Shown here piece after piece: positions 15,993 through 24,894 of a DNA stretch of 64,000 nt. The stretch spans positions 248,001 through 312,000 of the forward strand of contig NZ_JABUNR010000001.1 of NCBI RefSeq assembly GCF_013343715.1, written 5' to 3'. The notes under the pieces are model-generated. The model worked only from the letters and a program-made list of their open reading frames with translations. It made no database searches and was not told the DNA's origin. Position numbers and translations under genes: made by a program. The DNA comes from Mesobacillus harenae. Lineage in GTDB: Bacteria > Bacillota > Bacilli > Bacillales > Cytobacillaceae. The first letter of the stretch is position 1, and every line of letters begins with the position of its first letter.

Positions 15993-17444
15993 ATGAAACA
16001 ACTAAACAGAAATGTAGCAGAGAATTATAAAACCTATCCAGAAAAAGTCCTTCAGTTCGGCACAGGCAATTTTTTAAGAGGATTTACGGACTGGATTATC
16101 GACAGAATGAATAAAGAGGCCGATTTCAACGGAAGCGTCGTGATTGTTCAATCAACGAAAAATGGCAAGGTTGACAAGATAAATGATCAGGACGGTTTAT
16201 ATACTCTTTTCCTGCAGGGGATCGTTGATGGCTCTCCAGTTAAAGAACATCAAGTTATAAATTCAGTGAGCCGCGGGCTAAATGCTTACTCGCAATTTGA
16301 TGAATATTTAGCTTTAGCAGCCAGCCCGGATCTGCGGTTTGTTGTATCCAACACGACAGAAGCAGGAATTGCTTTTGACGAGAGCGACCGTCTTGACGAC
16401 CGTCCGCAAAAAAGTTTCATAGGGAAGTTAACAGCCTTTTTATATCAGCGTTATAGTGCGTTTAAAGGCGATAAAAGCAAGGGTTTAATTATCATTCCGT
16501 GTGAACTGATCGATCAGAACGGGCAAAAAATGAAAGAGGTTATCCTTCAATACGTGAAATTGTGGGAGCTTGAAGAAGCCTTTGCTGATTGGATTTTAGA
16601 ATCTAATACGTTCTGTAATACTCTCGTCGACCGGATTGTTCCAGGGTATCCTAGAGATACGATTGACCAGAAAACACAAGAGCTTGGATATCAGGATGAT
16701 TTACTGGTTGTTGGTGAGCAGTATCATTTATGGGCGATTGAAGGGCCTGAATGGCTAAAAGAAGAGTTTCCGGCGGAAAAAATCGGATTGAATGTTAAGG
16801 TAGTAGATGATATTACTCCTTACAGAACGAGCAAGGTTCGGATTTTGAACGGAGCTCATACAGCAATGACACCTGTTGCTTACCTGTTTGGAATTGATAC
16901 GGTCAGTGAAGCAGTTACTACTCCTGATACAAAACAGTTTATTGAAGAGTTAATTGCAGCTGAGGTTATTCCTGTTCTCGATATGCCAAAGGACGAACTT
17001 AAACTCTTTGCGAAGGATGTTATCGACCGGTTTGCCAACCCGTTTATCCACCATTATTTTACGAGTATTGCCTTAAATGCGATGACTAAATTCAAGACAA
17101 GGAACCTGCCTACATTGCTCGAATATGTTGACCAATATGGGGAGGCACCAAAGAAGATTGCATTTTCCCTCAGTGCCTGGATTGTTTTTTATAAAGGCAA
17201 ACGCGGTGAGGAAAATATTGAACTTGTTGATGATGAACATATTTTGCAATTTTTTAAAGGTCAATGGGACCAGTATGATGGAACAGAGGCTGGCTTACAA
17301 AAAATTGCCGCCGCTGTTTTAGGGTATATGAAACTATGGGACCAGGATCTAAATTCAATCCCGCTGCTGGCTGAGCTCGTTTCAGAATATCTTATAAAAA
17401 TAGAAAAGCTTGGCATGAAACAAGCCATTAAGGATGTTCTTTAG
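15993..17444 (+). CDS. uxaB: Tagaturonate reductase
   Basis: A 483-residue member of the mannitol dehydrogenase family, reducing D-tagaturonate to D-altronate with NADH. N-terminal VLQFGTGNFLRGFTDWIIDRMN is the UxaB-type nucleotide-binding region. VVSNTTEAGI, IIIPCELIDQNGQKMKE, FCNTLVDRIVPGYP and SKVRILNGAHTAMTPVAYLFG follow, the last holding the catalytic Lys and His region. The context with uxaA rather than uxuA supports tagaturonate rather than fructuronate as substrate. An AAGGGGTTGAGG site precedes the ATG. Confidence 0.94.
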   Translation: MKQLNRNVAENYKTYPEKVLQFGTGNFLRGFTDWIIDRMNKEADFNGSVVIVQSTKNGKVDKINDQDGLYTLFLQGIVDGSPVKEHQVINSVSRGLNAYSQFDEYLALAASPDLRFVVSNTTEAGIAFDESDRLDDRPQKSFIGKLTAFLYQRYSAFKGDKSKGLIIIPCELIDQNGQKMKEVILQYVKLWELEEAFADWILESNTFCNTLVDRIVPGYPRDTIDQKTQELGYQDDLLVVGEQYHLWAIEGPEWLKEEFPAEKIGLNVKVVDDITPYRTSKVRILNGAHTAMTPVAYLFGIDTVSEAVTTPDTKQFIEELIAAEVIPVLDMPKDELKLFAKDVIDRFANPFIHHYFTSIALNAMTKFKTRNLPTLLEYVDQYGEAPKKIAFSLSAWIVFYKGKRGEENIELVDDEHILQFFKGQWDQYDGTEAGLQKIAAAVLGYMKLWDQDLNSIPLLAELVSEYLIKIEKLGMKQAIKDVL

Positions 17445-17471
17445 CATTTCAAACAAAGGAGGGTGATATGA

Positions 17472-18962
17472 ATGAAGGAGATATTAATAATAAATGATCA
17501 AGATAATGTCGCTATCGCATTAAGGGATTTTGAAAAAGACGAAACGATTATTGCGCAGGGAACTGAGATTAAATTATCAGAGCCTGTTGAACGTGGCCAC
17601 AAAATAGCTCTTAAAGAAATTCCTGCGGGCGAAAAGGTTATTAAATATGGATTTCCAATCGGGCATGCTACCTGCACAATTGGGCAAGGAGCATTTGTTC
17701 ACACACATAACACGAAAACGAATCTGGACAGCATCCAGGAATATCAATACGAGCAAAAATTAACAGATAATCCATTTGAAAATAAAAACCTAACTTTTAA
17801 AGGGTACAAACGCAAGGATGGAACAGCCGGGATCCGGAATGAACTGTGGATTGTTCCAACAGTAGGATGTGTAAACGGAATTGCCGATCTGATGATCAAG
17901 CAATTCACGGCTGAAGTTGGCGATATTGCTCCGTTTGAAAATATCCTAGTGTTAAAACACAATTACGGCTGCTCCCAGCTTGGGGATGATCATGATAATA
18001 CACAGACCATTTTAGGCAATGCGATTAAGCATCCTAATGCCGGCGGAGTATTAGTGCTGGGCCTCGGCTGTGAAAATAACAATATCATTGATTTAAAAGA
18101 TTCATTAGGTGACTATGATGAAAACAGGGTTAAGTTCTTATCTTCTCAAGATGTTTCGGATGAAGTTGAGGCTGGTGTTGAATGTTTAAAAGAAATTTTT
18201 GAAGCTGCAAAAGCCGACAAGCGTGAAGATATTCCGCTATCTGAATTGAAAATCGGCCTTAAATGTGGTGGTTCAGATGGTTTTTCAGGAATAACGGCTA
18301 ATCCTCTCCTAGGGAGGTTGTCAGACTTCCTAGTTGCACAGGGTGGAACAACGGTATTAACAGAAGTTCCTGAAATGTTCGGTGCTGAGACGATCTTAAT
18401 GGAACGGGCTAAAAATGAAGAAGTGTTCCATAAAACGGTTGATCTTATCAATGATTTTAAACAATACTTTATTGATCATAATCAGCCTATTTATGAAAAT
18501 CCTTCACCAGGAAACAAAGCAGGCGGGATTACAACTCTCGAGGATAAGTCTCTTGGCTGTACCCAAAAGGCTGGGACCTCAACAGTTGTTGATGTCCTAA
18601 AGTATGGTGAAAGATTAAGTGTTAAAGGGTTAAACCTGCTAAGTTCACCTGGCAATGACCTAGTCGCGTCTTCTGCATTAGCAGCGGCAGGGTGTCAAAT
18701 CGTGTTATTTACAACTGGCAGAGGAACGCCGTTTGGCACATTTGTTCCTACAGTAAAAGTTTCAACCAACACCCCGTTATTTGAGAAAAAAGGGCATTGG
18801 ATTGATTACAATGCAGGTACGTTAATTGAAGATGTTTCTCCAGATATCGTACTAGATGATTTCATTCAATACATCACCAAGGTAGCCAGCGGAGAGCCAG
18901 TCAATAACGAAAAAAATAACTTTAGAGAACTAGCGATTTTTAAATCGGGCGTAACTCTATAA
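17472..18962 (+). CDS. uxaA: Altronate dehydratase
   Basis: A 496-residue UxaA, dehydrating D-altronate to 2-keto-3-deoxygluconate. The N-terminal SAF-type domain (residues about 1-90) contains IGHATCTIGQGAFVHTHN. The larger catalytic domain shows LVLKHNYGCSQLGDDHDNT, LGLGCENNN, LKCGGSDGFSGITANPLLG and VLFTTGRGTPFGTFVPTVKVSTN. Ribosome binding site GGAGGGTGAT. Last gene of the operon; a terminator follows. KDG kinase and aldolase are not in this window and must be encoded elsewhere. Confidence 0.95.
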   Translation: MKEILIINDQDNVAIALRDFEKDETIIAQGTEIKLSEPVERGHKIALKEIPAGEKVIKYGFPIGHATCTIGQGAFVHTHNTKTNLDSIQEYQYEQKLTDNPFENKNLTFKGYKRKDGTAGIRNELWIVPTVGCVNGIADLMIKQFTAEVGDIAPFENILVLKHNYGCSQLGDDHDNTQTILGNAIKHPNAGGVLVLGLGCENNNIIDLKDSLGDYDENRVKFLSSQDVSDEVEAGVECLKEIFEAAKADKREDIPLSELKIGLKCGGSDGFSGITANPLLGRLSDFLVAQGGTTVLTEVPEMFGAETILMERAKNEEVFHKTVDLINDFKQYFIDHNQPIYENPSPGNKAGGITTLEDKSLGCTQKAGTSTVVDVLKYGERLSVKGLNLLSSPGNDLVASSALAAAGCQIVLFTTGRGTPFGTFVPTVKVSTNTPLFEKKGHWIDYNAGTLIEDVSPDIVLDDFIQYITKVASGEPVNNEKNNFRELAIFKSGVTL

Positions 18963-18982
18963 GCTGCAAGCTCACACAAAAG

Positions 18983-19012
18983 GACACTTGCCAGACCTGG
19001 CAAGTGTCTTTT
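18983..19012 (+). terminator. Intrinsic terminator of the uronate operon
   Basis: GACACTTGCCAG and CTGGCAAGTGTC form a perfect 12-bp stem with a 2-nt centre, followed by TTTT. It starts 20 bp after the uxaA stop. Confidence 0.85.
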
Positions 19013-19075
19013 ACTATTCTGGGTAATAATGGTCATGTACCTGCCAAAGTGATAAGTATGGAATGCAAGTTTGTT

Positions 19076-19255
19076 TTAGGAGCGAACGATCGTAGAGGTA
19101 GAGAAGTTTTTAACCATTTTTTGAAGGTTTCTATGTCCTTCTCTTAACTTAATGGTCTCTTCGATGATCTTGTGGAATCCTTCTAAATCTCTGTCTGTAG
19201 CATTTAACAAGGATTTCGGCAGGCCTTCAACAATTTGCTGCAAGGTTAAATCCAT
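19076..19255 (-). CDS. Small protein of unknown function
   Basis: A 59-residue protein starting at ATG 19255, with AAGGTGG 9 nt upstream; a GTG at 19267 overlaps that site and is less likely. The sequence is helical and charged (LTLQQIVEGLPKSLLNATDRDLEGFHKIIEETIKLREGH), with no signal peptide or membrane segment. I do not recognise it. It is monocistronic. Confidence 0.5.
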   Translation of the reverse strand: MDLTLQQIVEGLPKSLLNATDRDLEGFHKIIEETIKLREGHRNLQKMVKNFSTSTIVRS

Positions 19256-19588
19256 GAGATAAACCACCTTTCAACTTATTGGGTATTTGAAATGTTTCTA
19301 TTTAAGTTTTGGACATCGACTGGACTTTTCCCTGCTAACACTGTGAAAAACTTATCTACATTAACCACCAGATTCTTTTAAGGATTTTCAAAAACTCACA
19401 AGTAACGACAGGAACCAGTAAAAGGTTTCTGACATTTGGAGAAAACTTTTTTGATAGGTCGCGTAAATTTCATGGCAATTCTAGCGGAATCAGCAAATGA
19501 GTTTAAGATTGCTCAACTTTTATAAAAGGCTTATGCGGTATAATGAATTCGATTCAAGTAAAAGCAGAAGAAGGGTTGGAAGAGCAAA
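19256..19588. other. Intergenic region
   Basis: About 330 bp with no gene. A TATAAT at 19539-19544, 45 bp before the downstream start, is a possible -10 box for the SnoaL-like gene, but I could not place a matching -35. Confidence 0.4.
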
Positions 19589-19918
19589 ATGATTGAAAAA
19601 ATAGTCCAGGACCAAATTGAATTCTATAACCACGGAGATCTTGAAGGCTTTGCGAGTACATATGCAGATCATATTACGGTATACACTTTTCCGGATAATA
19701 CAGTGACGTTACGTGGAAAACAAGAGCTTATGGACAGATATAGGGAAACGTTCAAGAAGAAAATGTATGCCGAAATTAGGAATCGCTCAGTTGTCGGCAA
19801 TAAGGTCATTGATTGGGAGATTGCCACCAATGGACTTACCGGAGAAAAGGCAAGCCTGATGGCTATTTATGAAATAGAAGACAACCGGATTACAAAAGTG
19901 TGGTTTATTCAGGAATAG
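19589..19918 (+). CDS. SnoaL/NTF2-like fold protein
   Basis: A 109-residue protein with the NTF2-like pattern: VQDQIEFYNHGDLEGFASTYADHITVYTFPDN (cone-forming helix and first strand), then GKQELMDRYRETF and a final pair of strands (MAIYEIEDNRITKVWFI). Such small cavities serve as enzymes (steroid isomerase-like) or binding domains; no specific activity can be named. GGAAGAG lies before the ATG. It ends at a terminator shared with the convergent RNase J gene. Confidence 0.75.
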   Translation: MIEKIVQDQIEFYNHGDLEGFASTYADHITVYTFPDNTVTLRGKQELMDRYRETFKKKMYAEIRNRSVVGNKVIDWEIATNGLTGEKASLMAIYEIEDNRITKVWFIQE

Positions 19919-19934
19919 AACGATACTAAATAAT

Positions 19935-19972
19935 AAAAGCCAGGCACTTGGAAAAAAGTGCCTGGCATTTTA
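19935..19972. terminator. Bidirectional terminator
   Basis: GCCAGGCACTT (19939-19949) and AAGTGCCTGGC (19956-19966) form a perfect 11-bp stem, with A-rich sequence on the left and ATTTTAT on the right. It serves the convergent SnoaL-like and RNase J genes. Confidence 0.8.
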
Positions 19973-21646
19973 TATTTCAATGATAACTGGCAGAATCATT
20001 GGCTTTCGCTTCGTCTGATTGAAGAGGTACTTGCCGACCGACTTTTTAATTTCACGTTTCATGACATTCCAATGACCGAAATCACCTTCATCTAAATCCT
20101 GCATGGTCTTTTTAACTAGCGAGTTAATTTCTTTTAGAAGCTCCTCGGATTCTTTAACATAAACGAAACCGCGGGTTATTGTGTCTGGCCCTTGAATAAT
20201 CTTCCGATCGGCTTTGCTGATCGTTACCACAATGACAAGCATTCCATCTTCCGACAGCTGTCTGCGGTCCCGCAGTACAACTTCTCCGACGTCCCCAACA
20301 CTTATTCCGTCCACATAAGTATCTCCTGCTGGGATACTGCGTGTCTGCCGGGCAACTCTGTTTTCAATATCAACAACATCACCATTTTTAATGATGAATG
20401 AGTTGCCTTTCTCGACTCCGACTGATTCGGCCAATAAACGGTGATGGTGGAGCATTCTATATTCCCCGTGAATTGGAATAAAATAGGTTGGCTTCATCAG
20501 AGTGAGCATAAGCTTCAAGTCTTCCTGATACCCGTGGCCGGAAACATGCATGCCTGTCGAGCTTCCACTTCCGTAAATTACTTTGGCGCCAAGCTGATAC
20601 AGATTGTCGATGATCTTGGAGACGGCTTTTTCATTACCAGGGATAGGGGAGGCTGCGAAAATAACGGTATCCCCAGGGTATATCGCTGCATCCCGGTAAT
20701 TGCCTGTTGACAGACGGGCGAGGGCCGCATTAGGCTCTCCCTGACTTCCGGTACAAAGGATAACGACTTTTTCAGGAGCCAATTTATCAATTTCTTGCGC
20801 TTGGATAATTAGCCCCTCAGGGACGTCCAAATAACCGCGTTCCATTGCCACTCCTACCACATTTACCATACTTCGGCCCAGCAGCGCGAGCTTCCGATTC
20901 GTCTTAATGGCAGTGTCGACAACCTGCTGAACACGGCTGACATTGGACGCAAAGGTAGAGAGTAAGACTTTGCCTTCTGCTCTCATGAAAGCATCTTCCA
21001 TATGGTCAGCAACCATTTGCTCCGAAGGGGTTAAACCCTTCCGTTCGGCATTGGTGCTTTCAGAAATTAATGCTAAAACACCTTTGTTGCCGATTTCGGC
21101 CATTTTATGAATATCGGCTTTTTCGTTATTTGCTGGTGTCATATCAAATTTAAAGTCGCCTGTATGAACAACATTGCCCTCTGGTGTGTGAAAAACGATT
21201 CCTAAGCAGTCTGGAATACTATGGCTTACTTTGAAAAAGGAAACGCCAATCTCCCCAAATTCCAGGCTTGATTCCGAATTAATTGTAACAAGCTCCGTCT
21301 CCCTTGTAAGACGATGCTCTTTTAATTTTAGTTCAATTAATCCGAGTGTGAAATGGGTCGCATAGATCGGTACATTTAACTTTTTTAAGAAGAAAGGGAT
21401 AGCACCGATGTGGTCTTCATGCCCATGTGTCAAAATTAAAGCGCGGACTTTATCTCGATTCTCCTCTAAATAAGAAGTATCCGGAATTATTAAATCAACT
21501 CCCAGTAAGCTTTCATCTGGAAACTTTCCGCCGCAGTCAATGACTATGATATCGTCCCTGTACTGGATCACATACATATTCTTGCCTATCTCATTAATGC
21601 CGCCCAAGGCGAAAATCGACAACGCTTTTACATCGTTATTACTCAT
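19970..21646 (-). CDS. Ribonuclease J paralogue
   Basis: A 558-residue metallo-beta-lactamase/beta-CASP nuclease. The metal motif LTHGHEDHIGAIP is complete, as are VVHTGDFKFDMTP, ESTNAERKGLTPSE, STFASNVSRVQQV, CTGSQGEPNAAL, AASPIPGNEKAV and HVSGHGYQEDLKLML; the C-terminal domain ends KRKPMILPVIIEI. By memory of both B. subtilis enzymes it resembles RNase J1 and J2 about equally but keeps the full HxHxDH motif that J2 lacks. It is not next to the usual RNase J neighbours, so I take it as an additional family member. It would act on mRNA or rRNA 5' ends or internally. Confidence 0.88.
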   Translation of the reverse strand: MSNNDVKALSIFALGGINEIGKNMYVIQYRDDIIVIDCGGKFPDESLLGVDLIIPDTSYLEENRDKVRALILTHGHEDHIGAIPFFLKKLNVPIYATHFTLGLIELKLKEHRLTRETELVTINSESSLEFGEIGVSFFKVSHSIPDCLGIVFHTPEGNVVHTGDFKFDMTPANNEKADIHKMAEIGNKGVLALISESTNAERKGLTPSEQMVADHMEDAFMRAEGKVLLSTFASNVSRVQQVVDTAIKTNRKLALLGRSMVNVVGVAMERGYLDVPEGLIIQAQEIDKLAPEKVVILCTGSQGEPNAALARLSTGNYRDAAIYPGDTVIFAASPIPGNEKAVSKIIDNLYQLGAKVIYGSGSSTGMHVSGHGYQEDLKLMLTLMKPTYFIPIHGEYRMLHHHRLLAESVGVEKGNSFIIKNGDVVDIENRVARQTRSIPAGDTYVDGISVGDVGEVVLRDRRQLSEDGMLVIVVTISKADRKIIQGPDTITRGFVYVKESEELLKEINSLVKKTMQDLDEGDFGHWNVMKREIKKSVGKYLFNQTKRKPMILPVIIEI

Positions 21647-21841
21647 TCAGATTACCTCCAAGCTCAAAATAGATGAGGTTAGTATTGACAGAATACTGGG
21701 TTTTTATTTAAGCAATAACAGACGTAAGAGGAAGAGCAACATCTTGGCTCTGATAAATTTTTATTTTCTAACTTTCTACATAATAGCAGAGGGAAGGCAG
21801 ATAATAATTTTTGCTTTTAAAAATGAAAAGGAGTGATTTTC

Positions 21842-22651
21842 ATGCCATTTGGTGCTCATGAAACGATGGAAGTACATGAGGTGCTTTCCGAAAAAATAAA
21901 TGCTATTAATCATTTCAACCTTTATGCAGCGCAAGCAAAAAATCCCCTTCTTAAGGAGATGATAACTCGTCACCAGCAGGAGGAGCTTAGAACCTATGAT
22001 GAAATTGTTGCCTATACACATGACTATACACAATTTTCTCCGGTACCGCCGAACACAAATACCCAGGGTGTAAGGCCGCGCCAGATCCAATATGGTGTCC
22101 ATGACCAGGCAATGTTTGCGCCAGAAGCCAACGCTTCTTTCAATGACTTTGAAATTGCAACAGCTATGCTGCTGGCCCATAAGAATGCTGCAGCAAATGG
22201 GGTAAAAGCATGTATGGAATGTGCGGATCCTAATCTTCGCCAAATGATTTTTAACAGTGTTGGCAATTGCGTGAACCAGTCGTATGAAATATTTCTCTTT
22301 ATGAATGAACAAGGATTGTATCAAGTGCCTGAAATAGAAAATGAAGCGGCTAAAACCTTCCTTCACAGCTACCAGCCAATCAGTGAGAGTCTGAAAGCAC
22401 AGTATGGAGAACAAGCAGGACAGTTTCAGGGACAAGACCAGCCGCAGATGGGGAACTTACAATATCAACCGGCAACCCAATCAGGCCTTGCCTCCAGTAC
22501 GTTTACGAACAATCCCTCTTCCCATGTAATAAATGCTGCTGGACAAATGGGTACTTCTAGCCCAATGATGTCTCAGGGACAAATGCAGGCTGGTGCAAAT
22601 CAGATGATAAATCAGCAGCACACTACTGGTGGACCGAGAATAAATCACTAA
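21842..22651 (+). CDS. Coat F-type spore coat protein
   Basis: A 269-residue protein of the CotF/YhcQ type. The N-terminal half is ferritin-like and helical (MEVHEVLSEKINAINHFNLYAAQAKNPLLKEM). A coat-F domain follows (about residues 100-175: FEIATAMLLAHKNAAANGVKACMECADPNLRQM, ending in the usual NQSYEIFLFMNEQGLYQVP). The C-terminal tail from about residue 190 is Gln/Met/Ser-rich and low complexity. The ATG at 21842, with AAAAGGAGTGA upstream, is preferred to the ATG at 21833. It indicates a spore former; expression in the mother cell is expected but no sigma-E/K promoter was assigned. Confidence 0.88.
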   Translation: MPFGAHETMEVHEVLSEKINAINHFNLYAAQAKNPLLKEMITRHQQEELRTYDEIVAYTHDYTQFSPVPPNTNTQGVRPRQIQYGVHDQAMFAPEANASFNDFEIATAMLLAHKNAAANGVKACMECADPNLRQMIFNSVGNCVNQSYEIFLFMNEQGLYQVPEIENEAAKTFLHSYQPISESLKAQYGEQAGQFQGQDQPQMGNLQYQPATQSGLASSTFTNNPSSHVINAAGQMGTSSPMMSQGQMQAGANQMINQQHTTGGPRINH

Positions 22652-22983
22652 TATACTAATAACAATGCCGGTACCGTAATGGGCCGGCTTGTTTGTTTTG
22701 GTCTAGCTGATCTAATTGAAGATCTGTTGCCTAAATGGAAAAACATTAAAGAATGACATTGTCGTTTTGAGATCAATTTATTATAGAAATCACTTTATCC
22801 AGCAAAGAGTGAAAGAGGAAAAAGGGCAGTAGAAACTAAAATATCTTGTACATTTACTAATTTTAATATTTAGAAAAATCCATAAATATCATTGACATTA
22901 TCTTATATAAAAGCTAAATTTAGGTAGAAGTTGAACAAAAATTCAACTATGAACATTTGTGCATGATGGATAGGGGGGATTCA
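22652..22983 (+). promoter_or_regulatory. Promoter and operator region of the SorC sugar operon
   Basis: A 332-bp spacer. After the coat gene, GCCGG and CCGGC near 22665-22690 may form a weak terminator. TTGACA (22892-22897) and TAAATT (22915-22920), 17 bp apart, give a likely sigma-A promoter. Directly downstream, AGTTGAA (22929-22935) and TTCAACT (22942-22948) form an inverted repeat with a 6-bp centre, placed where a bound SorC regulator would block the promoter. Confidence 0.65.
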
Positions 22984-23949
22984 ATGGAAAAAGAACGATT
23001 AAGACTATTAATTAAAGTTTGCCAGCTATATTTCCAAGAAGGATTAAATCAACAAAGCATAGCTGCAAGATACGGAATTTCCCGTTCCCAGGTAAGTCGG
23101 ATGATATCATCAGCCAAGACAGAAGGCTTAGTGGAAATAACAATTCGTAATCCTTTTGGGGACGAGGCAGCTCTTGAGAAGGAACTGGTTAGCAAATTTA
23201 ATCTTCGGGATGTTATCGTTGTAGATACTTCCGAAGCAGATAATTCACTTGCTGATGTATTGCTGGCTCAGGCTGGTGCCGCGTTCCTTGAAAGCGTTAT
23301 TAAGGATAACGATATTATCGGGGTTATGGCTGGTAAATCAATTTCCTCTCTCGGAAGGGAAATCAAGGATCCGCAGAAAAAAAATCTTCAGTTCGTACCA
23401 CTTGTAGGAGGTTGGGGAGCTGCCGGGATAGAGTGGCATGCTAATACAAATGTCTCTCTTTTAGCGAAAAATACAAAAGGGAACTATTGGATGCTTCATG
23501 CTCCTGCAGTGGTCAGTACATTGGAAATTAGGAACACTATAGTAAGGGAACCAGAAATCTATAAAGTTATGGCACTTTCCAGTAAGGCCGATGTTGCTGT
23601 AATTGGAATTGGCCAAATTTCCGAGGATGCTACATACGCAAAATCATTGAATATGAGTCCAGAAGAAATTGAGGCACTTGCCAAAAAGGGTGCTGTGGGC
23701 AGTATTTGTACTTCATTTATTAATGACGAAGGACTTGAGATAAGCACTGAGGTCAAAGAAAGAATGATCGGAATACAGGGAGAAGAACTGAAGAAAATTC
23801 CTCAGGTAGTTGGAATTGCGAGAGGAAAGGAAAAAACAGCTGCAATCCACGCAGCGTTAAAAGGTGGCTGGGTGAACGTACTGATTACAGATATGGGAAC
23901 AGCCCAGGAGTTATTACAAAAAGAATATACTAGGGGGAATTTAACATGA
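22984..23949 (+). CDS. SorC-family transcriptional regulator
   Basis: A 321-residue SorC/DeoR-type regulator. The N-terminal helix-turn-helix is GLNQQSIAARYGISRSQVSRMISSAKTEGLVEI. The C-terminal sugar-phosphate-binding domain includes IGVMAGKSISSLGRE, VPLVGGWG and a GIARGKEKTAAIHAALKGGWVNVLITD ending typical of the family. The ATG at 22984, behind GGGGGGATT, is chosen over the upstream ATG at 22957. The stop overlaps the start of the binding-protein gene. These regulators sense phosphorylated sugars, so the effector should be the product of the FGGY kinase at the operon end. Confidence 0.88.
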   Translation: MEKERLRLLIKVCQLYFQEGLNQQSIAARYGISRSQVSRMISSAKTEGLVEITIRNPFGDEAALEKELVSKFNLRDVIVVDTSEADNSLADVLLAQAGAAFLESVIKDNDIIGVMAGKSISSLGREIKDPQKKNLQFVPLVGGWGAAGIEWHANTNVSLLAKNTKGNYWMLHAPAVVSTLEIRNTIVREPEIYKVMALSSKADVAVIGIGQISEDATYAKSLNMSPEEIEALAKKGAVGSICTSFINDEGLEISTEVKERMIGIQGEELKKIPQVVGIARGKEKTAAIHAALKGGWVNVLITDMGTAQELLQKEYTRGNLT

Positions 23950-24869
23950 GAAAGTTATTTACGTTAATTGTTACTATGGTGCTTATGGTTTCACTCGCTG
24001 CATGTTCACAATCATCAGGAAGTGAAGGAGAAGATTCTAAAAAAATTGCTATTTTAACTCCATACTTATCGTCTGTCACCACGAAGCAAATGGTTGATGA
24101 AATTGAAAGCCGTGCCAAAGATAAAGATTGGGGTGTAAATGTAATTGATACAAACGGAGATGTAGGAGCGCTTGCTTCCAGAATGGAAGATGTTATTTCA
24201 TCCAATGTAGATGCGATCGTCTTGGTTAGCACGGATCCCAATCAAGTAAACTCCCAGATTCAGCAAGCAAAAGAAAAGGGAATTTTGGTTTTTGGCAGCG
24301 ATGCCAGTTATATAGATGGGATGACATTAAATGCAACAAGTGATAATGCAGAGATGTCTAAAATGATTTCCAGTCATCTAATTGAACAGATAGGTGAAGA
24401 AGGGAACCTCATCGTGCTCACACACAGACCGCATCCTGGAGTTTTAAAAAGAACCCAAGTCCTCGATGAAATGCTGAAAGAATATCCTAACATTAATGTA
24501 ATTACTGAACAGGAAATTAAAGTACCAGGTCCAATTGAAAATGCCCGCCAGCAAATGGAGAATCTTTTATTGGCTAATAAAGCTGACGATTCAATAACTG
24601 CAGTTTGGGCTGGCTGGGATGAGCCCGCTATCGGGGCAGCGCAGGCAATTCAGTCGGCTGAAAGAGAAAATATAATCGTCACAGGAATAGACGGTAACAG
24701 TCAGGCAGTTGAAATGATTGAGAGTGGGTCTCCGATTAAAGCAACGGTAAAACAGAACTTTATTGGCATGGCAGAAATAGTAGTAGAGCAAATGGAGAAA
24801 GCTTTTAATGGAGAAGAAGTTGAGAGCACTGAAATGTATGCACCGGCTGAACTGATTACAGCAGAGTAA
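23946..24869 (+). CDS. Sugar ABC transporter substrate-binding lipoprotein
   Basis: A 307-residue periplasmic-binding protein of the RbsB/LsrB class. The lipoprotein signal ends VSLAAC (Cys near residue 20). The two-lobe fold shows IAILTPYLSSVTTKQMVDEIESRAKD, VDAIVLVSTDPNQVNSQIQQAKEKGI and AVWAGWDEPAIGAAQAIQSA. It overlaps the regulator gene by 4 bp and is followed by the ATPase. The ligand is not known; pentoses, AI-2-like furanoses or other polyols are possible. Confidence 0.9.
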   Translation: MRKLFTLIVTMVLMVSLAACSQSSGSEGEDSKKIAILTPYLSSVTTKQMVDEIESRAKDKDWGVNVIDTNGDVGALASRMEDVISSNVDAIVLVSTDPNQVNSQIQQAKEKGILVFGSDASYIDGMTLNATSDNAEMSKMISSHLIEQIGEEGNLIVLTHRPHPGVLKRTQVLDEMLKEYPNINVITEQEIKVPGPIENARQQMENLLLANKADDSITAVWAGWDEPAIGAAQAIQSAERENIIVTGIDGNSQAVEMIESGSPIKATVKQNFIGMAEIVVEQMEKAFNGEEVESTEMYAPAELITAE

Positions 24870-24894
24870 CCAACCATACAAAGGTGGTATTTGA

